Shown here in pieces: positions 7,641 to 16,832 of a stretch of DNA of 64,000 nt (position 1 is the first letter of the stretch; the number at the start of each line of letters is the position of its first letter). Below the pieces are notes generated by a model. The model was not told where the DNA came from. It made no database searches and saw nothing but the letters and a program-made list of their open reading frames with translations. The translations under genes and the position numbers were made by a program. Origin of the DNA: Saprospiraceae bacterium (lineage in GTDB: Bacteria > Bacteroidota > Bacteroidia > Chitinophagales > Saprospiraceae); the NCBI GenBank assembly GCA_026129545.1, contig JAHCHX010000002.1, forward strand, positions 744,001-808,000, read 5' to 3'.

Positions 7641-10103
7641 ATGAAGCAAAAACTCGGTCTGACGGCCTGGCTTGTCGTCTTTTTCAGTTTCCAACTTTTT
7701 GGTCAAATCCCCACCCAAACCGTCCGAGGCACCGTGCAGGATGCCGACAGCGGGCTGCCATTGGTCGGGGCTACCGTGTCCCTGCACGCCGATGCTGCCC
7801 CAAACGGGGAGCACGGCAACGTCATCGGTGGCGTCACTGACGCGCAAGGTCGTTTCCGGCTCGAAAAAGTGCCGGTCGGCAGGGTCTCGCTGCGCGTGAC
7901 CTACCTCGGTTACGATGCGCTTGCCATCCCGAACATCGTGGTCAACTCCGGCAAAGAGGTCGTGCTGGCGCTCGAGCTGCGCGAATCGGCCCACACGCTC
8001 GCGACGGCCACCGTCACGGCCGGCCGCAACAAGGGCGAAGCCCTCAACGAGATGGCGCTGCTCGGCGCCCGCGCCATCTCGCCGGAGGAAACCAACCGCT
8101 ACGCCGGCGGCTTCAACGACCCCTCGCGCATCCTCGCCAACTTCGCAGGCATCACCAGCACGCAGGACGGCTCCAACGATATCATCGTGCGCGGCAACTC
8201 GCCCAAGTACGTCCAATGGCGACTCGAAGGCGAACAAATCACCAATCCCAACCATTTTGGCGACCAAAGCGCCGTGGGCGGCTCGGTCAGCATCCTGAAC
8301 AACAACCTGCTCGCGGCCTCCGACTTCCTCACCGGGGCCTTCGCACCCGAGTTTGGCGACGTGCTCTCTGGGGTGTACGATGTGCGGTTGCGCGCGGGCA
8401 ACAACGAGCGGTTCGAGTCGGTCGTCGGACTGGGGCTGCTGGGCATGGAAGCCACCCTCGAAGGCCCGTTCAAAAAAGATTACGGCGGCTCTTTTTTAGT
8501 CAACTACCGCTACTCCACGGCGGGGTTGCTCAGCCAATTGGGGCTGCTCGGCGACATCGGCGGGGTGCTCAAATTTCAAGACATGACCTTCAAACTCGTG
8601 CTCCCCACCCGCCACATGGGCGTTTTTTCGGTGTACGGGCTGGGGGGCTTGAGCACCTTCCGTTTTGAGGACGTGACCCCGGCCATCTGGGTGATTCCGG
8701 GCACGAACGCCTCCCGAGCCGAAATCCGAAACGATTTTGACAAAAAAGCGCACCTGTTCAACACGGGCATCAAACACGCCGTCAATTTTGGCGAAAAGAC
8801 CATGCTCAACACCGCCCTCACCTACTCGAACGAGGGCATCGAAGACGACATTTTCGAGGCGGGCATCGTAAAATTGTACGACGACAAGGGCGTGTTTCTG
8901 CGCGACTCGGTCATCAGCAAACGGCTGAATTTTCAGGGTACTCTGCAAAAACCCGTCTGGCGTGCATCGGCCACGCTCCACCACAAATTCAACGCCCGGC
9001 ACAAGGTCCAAATCGGCTCCAAGTACACCCTGTTCGACTACCGTTTCGCGCAGAGCCAACTGCGGGGCGCCGAAAACGAGCGGTTTGTGTTGCTCGATTT
9101 TGCCGAAAAAGTTGGCACGGTGCGCAACTTCGCCACCTGGAAATACCGGCCCACCGAAAAACTCTCCTTCGTGGCGGGCCTGCACAACATGAACGTGCTG
9201 CTCAACCAAAAGAGCACCCTCGAGCCGCGGCTCGCGCTCGAATACCTCCCCGCGCCGGCTTGGGCCGTCCGCCTCGGCTACGGCAAGCACAGCACCATGG
9301 AGAGCATCCACCACTATTTTGCCAAAGTGGAGCAGCCCGATGGCAGCGTCGCCGAGCCAAACCGCGACCTCGACCTGCTGAAAGCCGACCATTACCTGCT
9401 CGGTTTCGAGCGGCGCATCGGCAAGGATATGCGGGCCAAACTCGAATTCTACTACCAACGCCTCTACAACCTGCCCGTCGAGAACGTGGACACCAGTTAT
9501 TTCGCCACCATCGTGGAAGGGCTGGACTTCCGCTATGTGGATTTGGTGAACGAAGGCAAGGGGCGCAACTACGGCGTGGAACTGACGCTCGAAAAGTTTT
9601 TCAGCCGCCACTACTACTTCCTGCTGAACGCCTCGTTGTTTGAATCCAAATACACCCCCCTCGACGGTCGTGAGCGCAACACGCCGTTCAACGGCAACTA
9701 CATGGTCAACTTCCTCTGCGGCAAGGAGTTCCCCGGGTTGGGCAAGCGCAAAAACCAGACGCTCGGCCTGAACGCCAAAGTCTTTGTCGGCGGCGCCCGT
9801 CGCATCATCCCGCTGCTGCGCGACGCACAGGGCAATCTCGCCGCCGACCCCGCTGCCAACCGCTACTGGGACTACGACAAAGCCTACGAGACCGGTCTCG
9901 ACACGCCCTATCAGGTGCTGCTGTCGGCGAGCTACAAATGGAACAAGCACCGGGCCACGCACGAGATTTTTCTCAACCTCGACAATATCACCAACCACAA
10001 GGGCCGGATTATGGAGTTCTACGACGCGAGCGAGCCGGGCAACATCGGCCACATGACGCAGTTCGGTTTTTTCCCGAACCTGATGTATCGGGCGTACTTT
10101 TGA
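7641..10103 (+). CDS. TonB-dependent outer membrane receptor with CarboxypepD_reg-like domain
   Basis: 820 aa. A signal peptide (about 22 residues, ending QLFGQ) is followed by a CarboxypepD_reg-like domain at residues ~27-110 (TVRGTVQDADSGLPLVGATV), a plug domain at ~120-240 (DIIVRGNSPKYVQWRLEGEQ) and a C-terminal beta-barrel with many aromatic strands ending in YRAYF. It should import a ligand across the outer membrane using TonB energy. No SusD-like partner is adjacent, so it is not a classic SusCD pair. The substrate is not apparent. The next gene, a small membrane protein, starts 27 bp downstream and may be cotranscribed. Base composition is more GC-rich than the surrounding intergenic DNA. 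A long open frame on the opposite strand is a codon-bias shadow. Confidence 0.93.
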   Translation: MKQKLGLTAWLVVFFSFQLFGQIPTQTVRGTVQDADSGLPLVGATVSLHADAAPNGEHGNVIGGVTDAQGRFRLEKVPVGRVSLRVTYLGYDALAIPNIVVNSGKEVVLALELRESAHTLATATVTAGRNKGEALNEMALLGARAISPEETNRYAGGFNDPSRILANFAGITSTQDGSNDIIVRGNSPKYVQWRLEGEQITNPNHFGDQSAVGGSVSILNNNLLAASDFLTGAFAPEFGDVLSGVYDVRLRAGNNERFESVVGLGLLGMEATLEGPFKKDYGGSFLVNYRYSTAGLLSQLGLLGDIGGVLKFQDMTFKLVLPTRHMGVFSVYGLGGLSTFRFEDVTPAIWVIPGTNASRAEIRNDFDKKAHLFNTGIKHAVNFGEKTMLNTALTYSNEGIEDDIFEAGIVKLYDDKGVFLRDSVISKRLNFQGTLQKPVWRASATLHHKFNARHKVQIGSKYTLFDYRFAQSQLRGAENERFVLLDFAEKVGTVRNFATWKYRPTEKLSFVAGLHNMNVLLNQKSTLEPRLALEYLPAPAWAVRLGYGKHSTMESIHHYFAKVEQPDGSVAEPNRDLDLLKADHYLLGFERRIGKDMRAKLEFYYQRLYNLPVENVDTSYFATIVEGLDFRYVDLVNEGKGRNYGVELTLEKFFSRHYYFLLNASLFESKYTPLDGRERNTPFNGNYMVNFLCGKEFPGLGKRKNQTLGLNAKVFVGGARRIIPLLRDAQGNLAADPAANRYWDYDKAYETGLDTPYQVLLSASYKWNKHRATHEIFLNLDNITNHKGRIMEFYDASEPGNIGHMTQFGFFPNLMYRAYF

Positions 10104-10130
10104 GCCTATAAGCAAAAAGAATCAAACAGC

Positions 10131-10526
10131 ATGGCCTCCATCATCACGTCATTTCTGGCAACACCACACAAGATTTTCCTCTTGGACGGCTTGGGGGCCA
10201 TGCTCTCTGCGACCTGCTTGGGCATCCTCCTCCCTCGTTTCCCAGACACTTTTGGGGTGCCGCTGGGCATCCTTTTTCCTTTGGCAGGCGTGGCCTGCGT
10301 TTTTGCGGCGTACTCGCTTGCCTGTTATTTTTTGGCCCCCGTTCGGTGGCGGCCATACTTGGCCGGGATAGCGCTGGCTAACACGCTGTACGGTCTTCTG
10401 ACCCTCTGGCTGGTGTTTGGGGCCGACCTTGACTTGCCCTTGTGGGGAAGCACCTATTTTGTGCTTGAACTGATTGTGTTGGCGGGTTTGATTTTTCTGG
10501 AGTGGGGCGTTGTTTTTAAAAAGTAA
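10131..10526 (+). CDS. Small integral membrane protein, 131 aa
   Basis: A hydrophobic protein with four predicted membrane helices (about residues 18-35, 44-66, 76-96 and 105-125). No family motif is recognised; the pattern is common among small uncharacterised Bacteroidota membrane proteins. It starts 27 bp after the TonB-dependent receptor on the same strand. It ends shortly before a copy of repeat family A. Confidence 0.7.
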   Translation: MASIITSFLATPHKIFLLDGLGAMLSATCLGILLPRFPDTFGVPLGILFPLAGVACVFAAYSLACYFLAPVRWRPYLAGIALANTLYGLLTLWLVFGADLDLPLWGSTYFVLELIVLAGLIFLEWGVVFKK

Positions 10527-10613
10527 ACTCCCGTCCGTCGAGGCGGCACGTTTTTCCAAACAGTCTCAATGTGGTTAAGTCAACCCAATTTAGCGGATGC
10601 GTTTACAGCAAGT

Positions 10614-10718
10614 TATACTTCGCGCCGTTAGGTTTTGGGCATGGCTGCAATCGCAATCTGTTCAAAATCAAGAATATCAATCATGTTCATCTAACAAATC
10701 CTAGCGAATCAAGGTATA
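10614..10718 (+). repeat. Repeat family A, copy 1 (105 bp)
   Basis: Bounded by TATACTTCGCGCC and CGAATCAAGGTATA. Nearly identical to copies 2 and 3. The right end overlaps the 3' end of rsmE: its last two codons and stop (ATA CCT TGA) lie inside the repeat. Confidence 0.85.
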
Positions 10719-11398
10719 AACACGCTCACTGCCAATATGCCAGCCGTCTCCGTGCGCAAGCGGGCGGTGCCGAGGCTGACTTCCTGAAAGCCCTGCTGAA
10801 GCGCCCACTCAATTTCGGCTGGCGAAAAATCCCCTTCGGGGCCGATGGCGACCACGGCGCTTTGCGTCGGCGAGAGGGTTGATTTTAGGTGTGGCAAAGG
10901 CGCGGAGGCGCACCAAGCAATGCGCTTTTGCGATGCCGAGGCGTTAAGGGCAAATGTTTGAAAACGAGTGAGTTCATTCAGTTTTGGCAGTCGGGCGCGA
11001 AGCGACTGTTTCATGGCGGACACAAGGATTTTTTCCAGCCTGTCCATTCGGATAGTGTCGCGTTCGGAGCGTTGGCAGAGCAAGGGGGTGATTTCGCCCA
11101 CGCCGATTTCGGTGGCTTTTTCCAAAAACCACTCGAAACGCTCCATTTGCTTGGTGGGAGCTATGGCGATGTGCAGATGCGTGGAATGCTCGGGCGGGGT
11201 TGCTGTGGAGGAGAGGATATGGGCGAGGGCATGGCGTTTGCCCACTTCGGTTAGTTCGGCCTCGTGGAAAAAGCCCTTGCCATCGGTCAGTTGCAGTCGG
11301 TCGCCCGGCTTGCGGCGCAGCACGGTGAGCAAGTGTCGGCTTTCTTCCTCGTCGAGGTGCGCGAAGCCATGTTCGATTTTTGGCGCGTAGAAAAGCAT
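10709..11398 (-). CDS. rsmE: 16S rRNA m3U1498 methyltransferase RsmE
   Basis: 229 aa, the usual RsmE length. It methylates N3 of U1498 in 16S rRNA using SAM. It has an N-terminal PUA-like domain (residues ~1-70) and a C-terminal SPOUT/trefoil-knot domain with the hallmarks KQMERFEWFLEKATEIGVGE, IGPEGDFSPAEIEWA and VSLGTARLRTETA. The gene follows the ATP-grasp-like gene by 6 bp on the same strand, implying one transcript. Its stop codon and last two codons come from the edge of repeat copy A1, so the native C-terminus was probably replaced by the repeat without loss of the fold. Confidence 0.96.
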   Translation of the reverse strand: MLFYAPKIEHGFAHLDEEESRHLLTVLRRKPGDRLQLTDGKGFFHEAELTEVGKRHALAHILSSTATPPEHSTHLHIAIAPTKQMERFEWFLEKATEIGVGEITPLLCQRSERDTIRMDRLEKILVSAMKQSLRARLPKLNELTRFQTFALNASASQKRIAWCASAPLPHLKSTLSPTQSAVVAIGPEGDFSPAEIEWALQQGFQEVSLGTARLRTETAGILAVSVFIP

Positions 11399-11404
11399 GG
11401 GGCA

Positions 11405-12604
11405 TCAAGGTTCAAAAAAGCCAACGCTTGCGCCTACCCAATCTTTGCCTTGGTTGTAGCGCACACCCACCATCTCGCCTTTGCTCATGCGAACGAGGTT
11501 GTTGACCAGTCGGGGTTTGTCCCAGTTTTTATCCCAAACGATCATCATGCGGATTTCACACTTGGAAGGCTCGGCGGGATTGAGGGTTTCCACCCCCGCC
11601 ACATATTCGACCTTGCGTTGGAGGATGAAATTGGCGGGATTGTCCACATTTTCCACATCGGCACGGTTGATGTTGATTTTCACGCCTTGCCCGGAAAAGG
11701 AAAAGAGTGGCTTCAACACCCAATTTTCGAGGTCGCTCGGAATTTCTTTCAATTCGTTGACAAAAAGCGTTTTCGGCACAAAATCGCTTTGAAGAAATGG
11801 CAAGGTGTGTTTTGAGATGCGGAAGAACCAGTTGGGATGGCCGACCCATTCCGCGTTCACCTCTGAGGTCAGGTCCCATTCGCGGGGCAGGTCGGCGCGT
11901 TTTTCCAGTTCGTCAAAAATGATGCGATTGTAGATGCGCTCCACGCCCACGCGCCGCCCGTTGTCGTCGAGATAGTAGAGGTCGCGGCCTTCGCGCTTGA
12001 GTTTGGAAAGGCACAGTACCTTGATGCCGAGATATTTTTGGCTTCCCCAAAAATCAATTCGGGTGTTTTGCTTTTCGGGTTCCACTTCTAGCAAAATGAC
12101 GTTCTCCGGCTTGGAATTGCCCACGATGACCTGCCGGAGCAGCTCGATGTAGCCATGCTCGTCGAGGCCGCCGAACAAATGGTGGAACGTCGCCGGAATC
12201 TCAAAATGCTTGCGGTACGACTCGGCCAACAGGTGCTGGAAAAAGTAGAGCGAGGGAAACCCCTGCATCTCGATGAGTTGTGGCGTGAAATGCCCGTCCG
12301 CGTCGCGGCACACGCCAAAATCGAGTTGCAAAAACATCGTGTGCGCATCCTCGCCCGGCACCCTCAGGTGAGCGGGCAGCGCGGCCTCGCTGCGCTGCAC
12401 GAAATCTGGCTGCGTGATGACCGCACAAATATCTTCCACCCCTTTCAACAGCTGGGCTTTTAGTGATTTGGGCACAAAAATCGGTGTCTCCGACACGCGG
12501 AACGTGCAGGCTTCCCCGTAGGCCGTGTTCACGGTGTCGAGAAATGCTTGGTATTTTTCGGGGGTGAATGTCGCGTTGTAGCGGTGGCGGGCTTCTTTGT
12601 GCAT
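11405..12604 (-). CDS. Conserved protein with ATP-grasp-like C-terminal half
   Basis: 399 aa from the ATG at 12604 (MHKEARHRYN); an in-frame ATG 12 codons upstream is less likely. The C-terminal half has features of an ATP-grasp nucleotide-binding fold: WVLKPLFSFSGQGVKI (Lys plus glycine-rich loop), a following FILQRKVEY strand, CEIRMMIVWD, and RLVNNLVRMSKGEMVG, whose Asn could bind metal. The N-terminal half (to ~residue 220) has no known motif. ATP-grasp enzymes usually ligate a carboxylate to an amine or thiol; the substrate here cannot be named. It is transcribed with rsmE 6 bp downstream. I am confident of the gene, less of the fold. Confidence 0.85.
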   Translation of the reverse strand: MHKEARHRYNATFTPEKYQAFLDTVNTAYGEACTFRVSETPIFVPKSLKAQLLKGVEDICAVITQPDFVQRSEAALPAHLRVPGEDAHTMFLQLDFGVCRDADGHFTPQLIEMQGFPSLYFFQHLLAESYRKHFEIPATFHHLFGGLDEHGYIELLRQVIVGNSKPENVILLEVEPEKQNTRIDFWGSQKYLGIKVLCLSKLKREGRDLYYLDDNGRRVGVERIYNRIIFDELEKRADLPREWDLTSEVNAEWVGHPNWFFRISKHTLPFLQSDFVPKTLFVNELKEIPSDLENWVLKPLFSFSGQGVKININRADVENVDNPANFILQRKVEYVAGVETLNPAEPSKCEIRMMIVWDKNWDKPRLVNNLVRMSKGEMVGVRYNQGKDWVGASVGFFEP

Positions 12605-12957
12605 AACTTTTTTTACGGGTTTCGCGCATGGCGTGACCACTCCATGCGCGGCGGGTTGTCAGGTTTGTGCGTTAAGGCAAATGGATGAAGCGCGTGCCGT
12701 GTTTTCCCAAGGCTCGATGCCGAAACAAGCGTGCCCCACCCTGCCCTTCCGGCGAAGGTTCGCATTTTTTGAAATTTGAAAATGAAATGACGGGAAAAAA
12801 ATCTTGCAAAGCGCCGTCACATCATGTTGAAACCTGAAAAAACAGCATTTTGAAATACCTTTGAGGGTTCTACGAATGTCGGCTGAAACCCGAAGCAAAG
12901 GGGTTCCGCTAAACAAGACCTGCAAACCCGTCAATCCTCCAACCTTTTCATAGAAAT
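12605..12957. other. Divergent intergenic region before uppS
   Basis: About 350 bp between the divergent ATP-grasp-like gene and uppS. No coding signal and no repeat are visible; it contains a -7 box for uppS at 12856-12863. Confidence 0.5.
12856..12863 (+). promoter_or_regulatory. Putative -7 box (TACCTTTG) for uppS
   Basis: TACCTTTG matches TANNTTTG exactly and lies about 95 nt before the uppS ATG. No good -33 TTG is found at the standard distance. Confidence 0.35.
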
Positions 12958-13704
12958 ATGTCCGACCTGAAATCGCTCATCATCCCCGACAAGGTACCCC
13001 GTCATATCGCTATCATCATGGACGGCAATGGCCGCTGGGCCAAACAAAAAGGAATGCCGCGCGTGCTGGGGCACCGAAGCGGGGTGCAAAGCGTGCGCGA
13101 AGTGACGGAAGCCGCCGCCGAAATCGGCGTGGGCTTTCTGACGCTCTATGCTTTCAGCACCGAAAACTGGAACCGCCCACCCGCCGAAGTGACGGCACTG
13201 ATGAGCCTTCTGGTAGAGACCATCAAAGGAGAGATTCGGGACTTGAACAAAAACGGGGTGCGGCTCACGGCCATCGGCGACATCGAGGCGTTGCCCAAAT
13301 CGAGCTACAAAGCCCTCGTCGAAGGCATCGAACAGACCAAAAACAACCAGCGCATCACGCTGGTGCTGGCACTCAACTACTCCGCCAAGTGGGAAATCCT
13401 TCGCGCCGCCCGCCAATTGGCCGAACAAGCCAAGGCGGGGCAAATAGAACCGTCGGAAATTGATGAAAACATGTTCGAAAATTCGTTGAGCACTCGTGGC
13501 ATCCCCGACCCCGAACTGCTCATCCGCACCAGCGGCGAGACCCGCATCTCCAACTTTTTGCTCTGGCAAATCGCTTATGCCGAGCTGTACTTCACCCCTG
13601 TTTTTTGGCCGGATTTTGGTCGGAAAGAGCTGTTTGAGGCTATTTTGAGCTACCAGCGCCGCGAACGCAGGTTCGGTATGACGAGCGAACAATTGGCGCG
13701 TTAG
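12958..13704 (+). CDS. uppS: Isoprenyl (undecaprenyl diphosphate) synthase UppS
   Basis: 248 aa cis-prenyltransferase that condenses isopentenyl diphosphates into undecaprenyl diphosphate, the lipid carrier for peptidoglycan and O-antigen. All family motifs are present: HIAIIMDGNGRWAK with the catalytic Asp near residue 21, GHRSG, the LYAFSTENWNRP region, and RTSGETRISNFLLWQIAYAE. In many Bacteroidota uppS is followed by bamA; here a class A penicillin-binding protein comes next, 73 bp away. Together with uppP at 21880 the window holds both the synthesis and recycling steps for the carrier. Confidence 0.97.
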   Translation: MSDLKSLIIPDKVPRHIAIIMDGNGRWAKQKGMPRVLGHRSGVQSVREVTEAAAEIGVGFLTLYAFSTENWNRPPAEVTALMSLLVETIKGEIRDLNKNGVRLTAIGDIEALPKSSYKALVEGIEQTKNNQRITLVLALNYSAKWEILRAARQLAEQAKAGQIEPSEIDENMFENSLSTRGIPDPELLIRTSGETRISNFLLWQIAYAELYFTPVFWPDFGRKELFEAILSYQRRERRFGMTSEQLAR

Positions 13705-13777
13705 AAGACCACAAAGTTTCCTACCTTCGCGCTCCCAAACACTGCTTGGAAGCGACTCGAAAACGTTTCCCCCGTCT

Positions 13778-16447
13778 ATGAGCGACAACAATTTGAAGTC
13801 TCAAAATAATAGTCTCCAGACCGCCCGTCGGTGGCTGGCTGAAAAAACAGCCCCTGCACGGGCCGCTTGGTCGCAGCTAACGGCTCCGGTTCGGGCGTTT
13901 TTGGCGCCAGCCACCGATGCTTGGTCGCGTTGGACTGCTCCAGCTCGCACCGCATGGGCGGGTTTCAGGCAGCGCCATCCTTTCGTGGCAGGCACTTTGG
14001 GCTGGGCAGGATGGTTGGTCAAGTGGGCAATTTACCTGCTGCTTTTTCTCGTGTTAGGCGTATGGGTCGGTTTTTTTGGCAAACTGCCCACCACTACTGA
14101 ACTCAAAAGCATAGAGACGGCCAACTCCACAGAGATTTATACTGCCGACAGCATGTTGATTGGCAAATTTTTTATCGAAAACCGCACGGCTGTCACGCTC
14201 GACAATGTGTCGCCCTTCATCGTGAACGCGCTCATCGCCACCGAGGACAGGCGATTTCTGGAACACAGCGGCGTGGACCTTCAAAGCTGGCTGCGCGTGG
14301 GCTATGGCCTGCTCTCCGGCGAAGGGCTGGGTGGAGGCTCCACGTTGGGTCAGCAGTTGGCCAAAAATCTTTACCCCCGCAAAAAATACAAGATTCCCGG
14401 GCTGGGCCTTATCGTCAGCAAAATTCGAGAGAACTTTATCTCCATCCGCCTCGAAAAAGTCTATACCAAACAAGAGCTGTTGAGCTTTTACCTCAACACC
14501 GTGCCCTTCGGGGGCGATGTGTTTGGCATCAACGTGGCTTCGCGGCAGTATTTTGATAAAAAACCCAAAGACCTCACGGTGGACCAAGCAGCCACGCTGG
14601 TCGGGATGTTGAAGGCCACTACTTACTACAACCCCGTGCGAAACCCCGAAAACGCCAAGAAACGCCGCAACGTGGTGCTGATGCAAATGGTGAAAAACGG
14701 CGACCTCACCCAAGCGGAATACGACACCCTGAGCCAAAAGCCCGTCGGCGCTCGTCGCTACAACGTGGATAGCAACAATGCTGGCACGGGCACCTATTTC
14801 CGCGAGCACCTGCGCACCGACGTGATGCCGAAACTGTTGGAAAAGTATCGAAAAAAGGACGGGGAGAAATACAACCTCTACACCGACGGCCTCAAGATAT
14901 ACACCACCCTGCACTCAAAAATGCAGCAATACGCTGAGGAGGCAGTGGAAAAGCACATGCAAGAGCTGCAAAAACAATTCGACCAACATTGGAAGAACTA
15001 CAAAAAAGAAAAACCTTGGGGCGACGACAAGTGGGTGCTCGATTGGGTGAGGCGCAGCAATCGTTGGGAATCGTACAAAGAAGCTGGGCTGAACGAAGGG
15101 CAAGCATTGGAAGAATTCGAGAAGCCCGTGAAAATGACAATTTTCGCTTGGAAAAACGGCGGCTCCGAGGTGGACACCACCCTTTCCCCGCTCGATTCGG
15201 TGCGCTACTATTTCTGTTTGCTCAATTGCGGCTTCATGGCGATGGACCATCGCAACGGCTATGTGCGCGCATGGGTGGGCGGCACCAATTTCAAATACTT
15301 CAAGCTCGACCATATCAAGACGCAACGGCAGGTTGGCTCCACGTTCAAGCCAATCGTGTATGCGGCTGCTTTGCAATCAAACATTTCACCCTGCTTCTAC
15401 CTGCCCAACGAAATCACGAAAATCGTGGATTGGGAGCCGCACAACGCCGACGAACGCTATGGGGGGTATTATTCTTTGTCAGGAGCGCTCACTCGCTCGG
15501 TGAATGTGGTGGCCGCGCAGCTTATAGAAAAGGTAGGCATTCAGTCCACTATTGATTTGGCGGCAAAAATGGGTGTCACGGCCAAACTTCGCCGCGAGTT
15601 CGGCATCAGCCTCGGCGCTGCCGACATCAGTCTTTACGACATGATAAAAGTGTATGGCACAATGGCCAACCAAGGCGTGCGCCCAGAGCCGGTCACCGTG
15701 CTCAAAGTGCTCAGCCGCGACGGTGAAGTGGTGTACGATTACAAGGAAGAACTGACCCAAAACCCCAAGCTTGGCCCTTTCGTGGAGGCACTCTCCACCA
15801 ATCAGGCTGCCACGATGACCAAAATGTTGCAGAACGTGGTGGATTATGGCACAGGCGCCCGCTTGCGATATGGCTTCGGCGTTCGAGGTGATTTTGCGGG
15901 AAAAACGGGCACGACGCAGAACCAAGCCGATGGCTGGTTTATTTGCTACAACCCGCAACTTGTCACGGGCGCTTGGGTGGGCGCGGCAAGCCCTGCCGTA
16001 CGATTCCGTTCCATGAGCCTCGGGCAGGGCGCTTCGATGGCGCTGCCCATTGTCGCGTGGTTTTGGCACAAGGTGGCCAACGATAAAAAATTGGGCGGCA
16101 TGCTCAATGAAAAATTCCCCACGCCCAAGCCCGAAGTTTTGACCGCCTTGAATTGCCACCCTTGGATAAGCATCGCACCCGATTCGTTGGATATGTTGCT
16201 CAACGAACAGGGGGACTCCACGCTCCGGGAGCAAATTGTCGCCTACTACACCACGCCCATTGACGAACGGACAGACAAACCTTTGCCCCTGCCGGGAGGC
16301 GAGGGTGGCGGAGAAGATATGCCGCCCGCCAACAAAGAAGAAGAGGAGAAAAAAGGCGGTATTTTCAAACGGCTGTTCGGCCACAAGCCTGACAAGCCGG
16401 ATGACAGCGATAAAGACAAAGAGAAGAAAAAGCAGGAGAAGAATTAG
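13778..16447 (+). CDS. Class A penicillin-binding protein (PBP1A type)
   Basis: 889 aa bifunctional enzyme that polymerises and cross-links peptidoglycan at the outer face of the inner membrane. A membrane helix at ~residues 81-105 is followed by the GT51 glycosyltransferase (EDRRFLEHSG with Glu near 155, then GGSTLGQQLAKN) and the transpeptidase with its three motifs: STFKP (Ser near 521), SVN (near 574) and KTGT (near 709). The C-terminus is a charged Asp/Lys/Glu-rich tail. The cytoplasmic N-terminus (residues ~15-65) is unusual: a repeated Ala/Trp/Pro-rich unit (TAPARAAW, TAPVRAFL, TAPARTAW) likely to form amphipathic helices on the membrane. It lies directly downstream of uppS and is probably coexpressed. 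Confidence 0.97.
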   Translation: MSDNNLKSQNNSLQTARRWLAEKTAPARAAWSQLTAPVRAFLAPATDAWSRWTAPARTAWAGFRQRHPFVAGTLGWAGWLVKWAIYLLLFLVLGVWVGFFGKLPTTTELKSIETANSTEIYTADSMLIGKFFIENRTAVTLDNVSPFIVNALIATEDRRFLEHSGVDLQSWLRVGYGLLSGEGLGGGSTLGQQLAKNLYPRKKYKIPGLGLIVSKIRENFISIRLEKVYTKQELLSFYLNTVPFGGDVFGINVASRQYFDKKPKDLTVDQAATLVGMLKATTYYNPVRNPENAKKRRNVVLMQMVKNGDLTQAEYDTLSQKPVGARRYNVDSNNAGTGTYFREHLRTDVMPKLLEKYRKKDGEKYNLYTDGLKIYTTLHSKMQQYAEEAVEKHMQELQKQFDQHWKNYKKEKPWGDDKWVLDWVRRSNRWESYKEAGLNEGQALEEFEKPVKMTIFAWKNGGSEVDTTLSPLDSVRYYFCLLNCGFMAMDHRNGYVRAWVGGTNFKYFKLDHIKTQRQVGSTFKPIVYAAALQSNISPCFYLPNEITKIVDWEPHNADERYGGYYSLSGALTRSVNVVAAQLIEKVGIQSTIDLAAKMGVTAKLRREFGISLGAADISLYDMIKVYGTMANQGVRPEPVTVLKVLSRDGEVVYDYKEELTQNPKLGPFVEALSTNQAATMTKMLQNVVDYGTGARLRYGFGVRGDFAGKTGTTQNQADGWFICYNPQLVTGAWVGAASPAVRFRSMSLGQGASMALPIVAWFWHKVANDKKLGGMLNEKFPTPKPEVLTALNCHPWISIAPDSLDMLLNEQGDSTLREQIVAYYTTPIDERTDKPLPLPGGEGGGEDMPPANKEEEEKKGGIFKRLFGHKPDKPDDSDKDKEKKKQEKN

Positions 16448-16482
16448 GGGGCAATTCAAGAAAGCGAGGAGTTGAGCCTTCT

Positions 16483-16587
16483 TATACTTCGCGCCGTTAG
16501 GTTTTGGGCATGGCTGCAATCGCAATCTGCTAAAAATCAAGAACATCAATCATGTTCATCTAACAAATCCTAGCGAATCAAGGTATA
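16483..16587 (+). repeat. Repeat family A, copy 2 (105 bp)
   Basis: Same ends and orientation as copy 1, differing at few positions. It lies 35 bp beyond the stop codon of the penicillin-binding protein gene. Confidence 0.85.
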
Positions 16588-16603
16588 GCATCTGCAAAAA
16601 ACC

Positions 16604-16760
16604 TTGCTCATACGTTGCGCCCCGCCGAAGACGGGCCAAACATCACGCCCCGCTGGGGCTGGATTTTGTGGTAGTTGCTACCGACATTTTGCCCCGCTGG
16701 GGCGGCTATTTTTGCACATCACCACGAGCCGTTATGTCGTCTTGGCGAATCAAGGCATAA
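16604..16760. repeat. GC-hairpin repeat region between PBP and adhesin genes
   Basis: The stretch holds two copies of the self-complementary GCCCCGCTGGGGC (16647-16659 and 16691-16703) and a related imperfect one near 16617. It ends with a fragment (GCGAATCAAGGCATA) that resembles the edge of repeat family A. No gene is present. Confidence 0.5.
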
Positions 16761-16763
16761 AAC

Positions 16764-16798
16764 ACGAGGCCACCCCTGTTCTGTGGGGGTGGCCTCGT
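16764..16798 (-). terminator. Intrinsic terminator of the large adhesin gene
   Basis: A 13-bp perfect stem (ACGAGGCCACCCC with its complement, 9-nt loop), followed by GTTTTAT on the minus strand, 35 bp after the adhesin stop codon. Confidence 0.75.
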
Positions 16799-16832
16799 TG
16801 GTTGATAGCGCAAGGACTTGCTTGACCCAGCG

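Noticed and set aside
8496..10115. Long minus-strand open frame (539 aa) under the TonB-dependent receptor
   Set aside because: It mirrors the codon bias of the receptor gene and has no recognisable domain.
15479..16549. Minus-strand open frame of 356 codons opposite the penicillin-binding protein
   Set aside because: It is a shadow of a well-supported gene; the translation is low-complexity and unlike known proteins.
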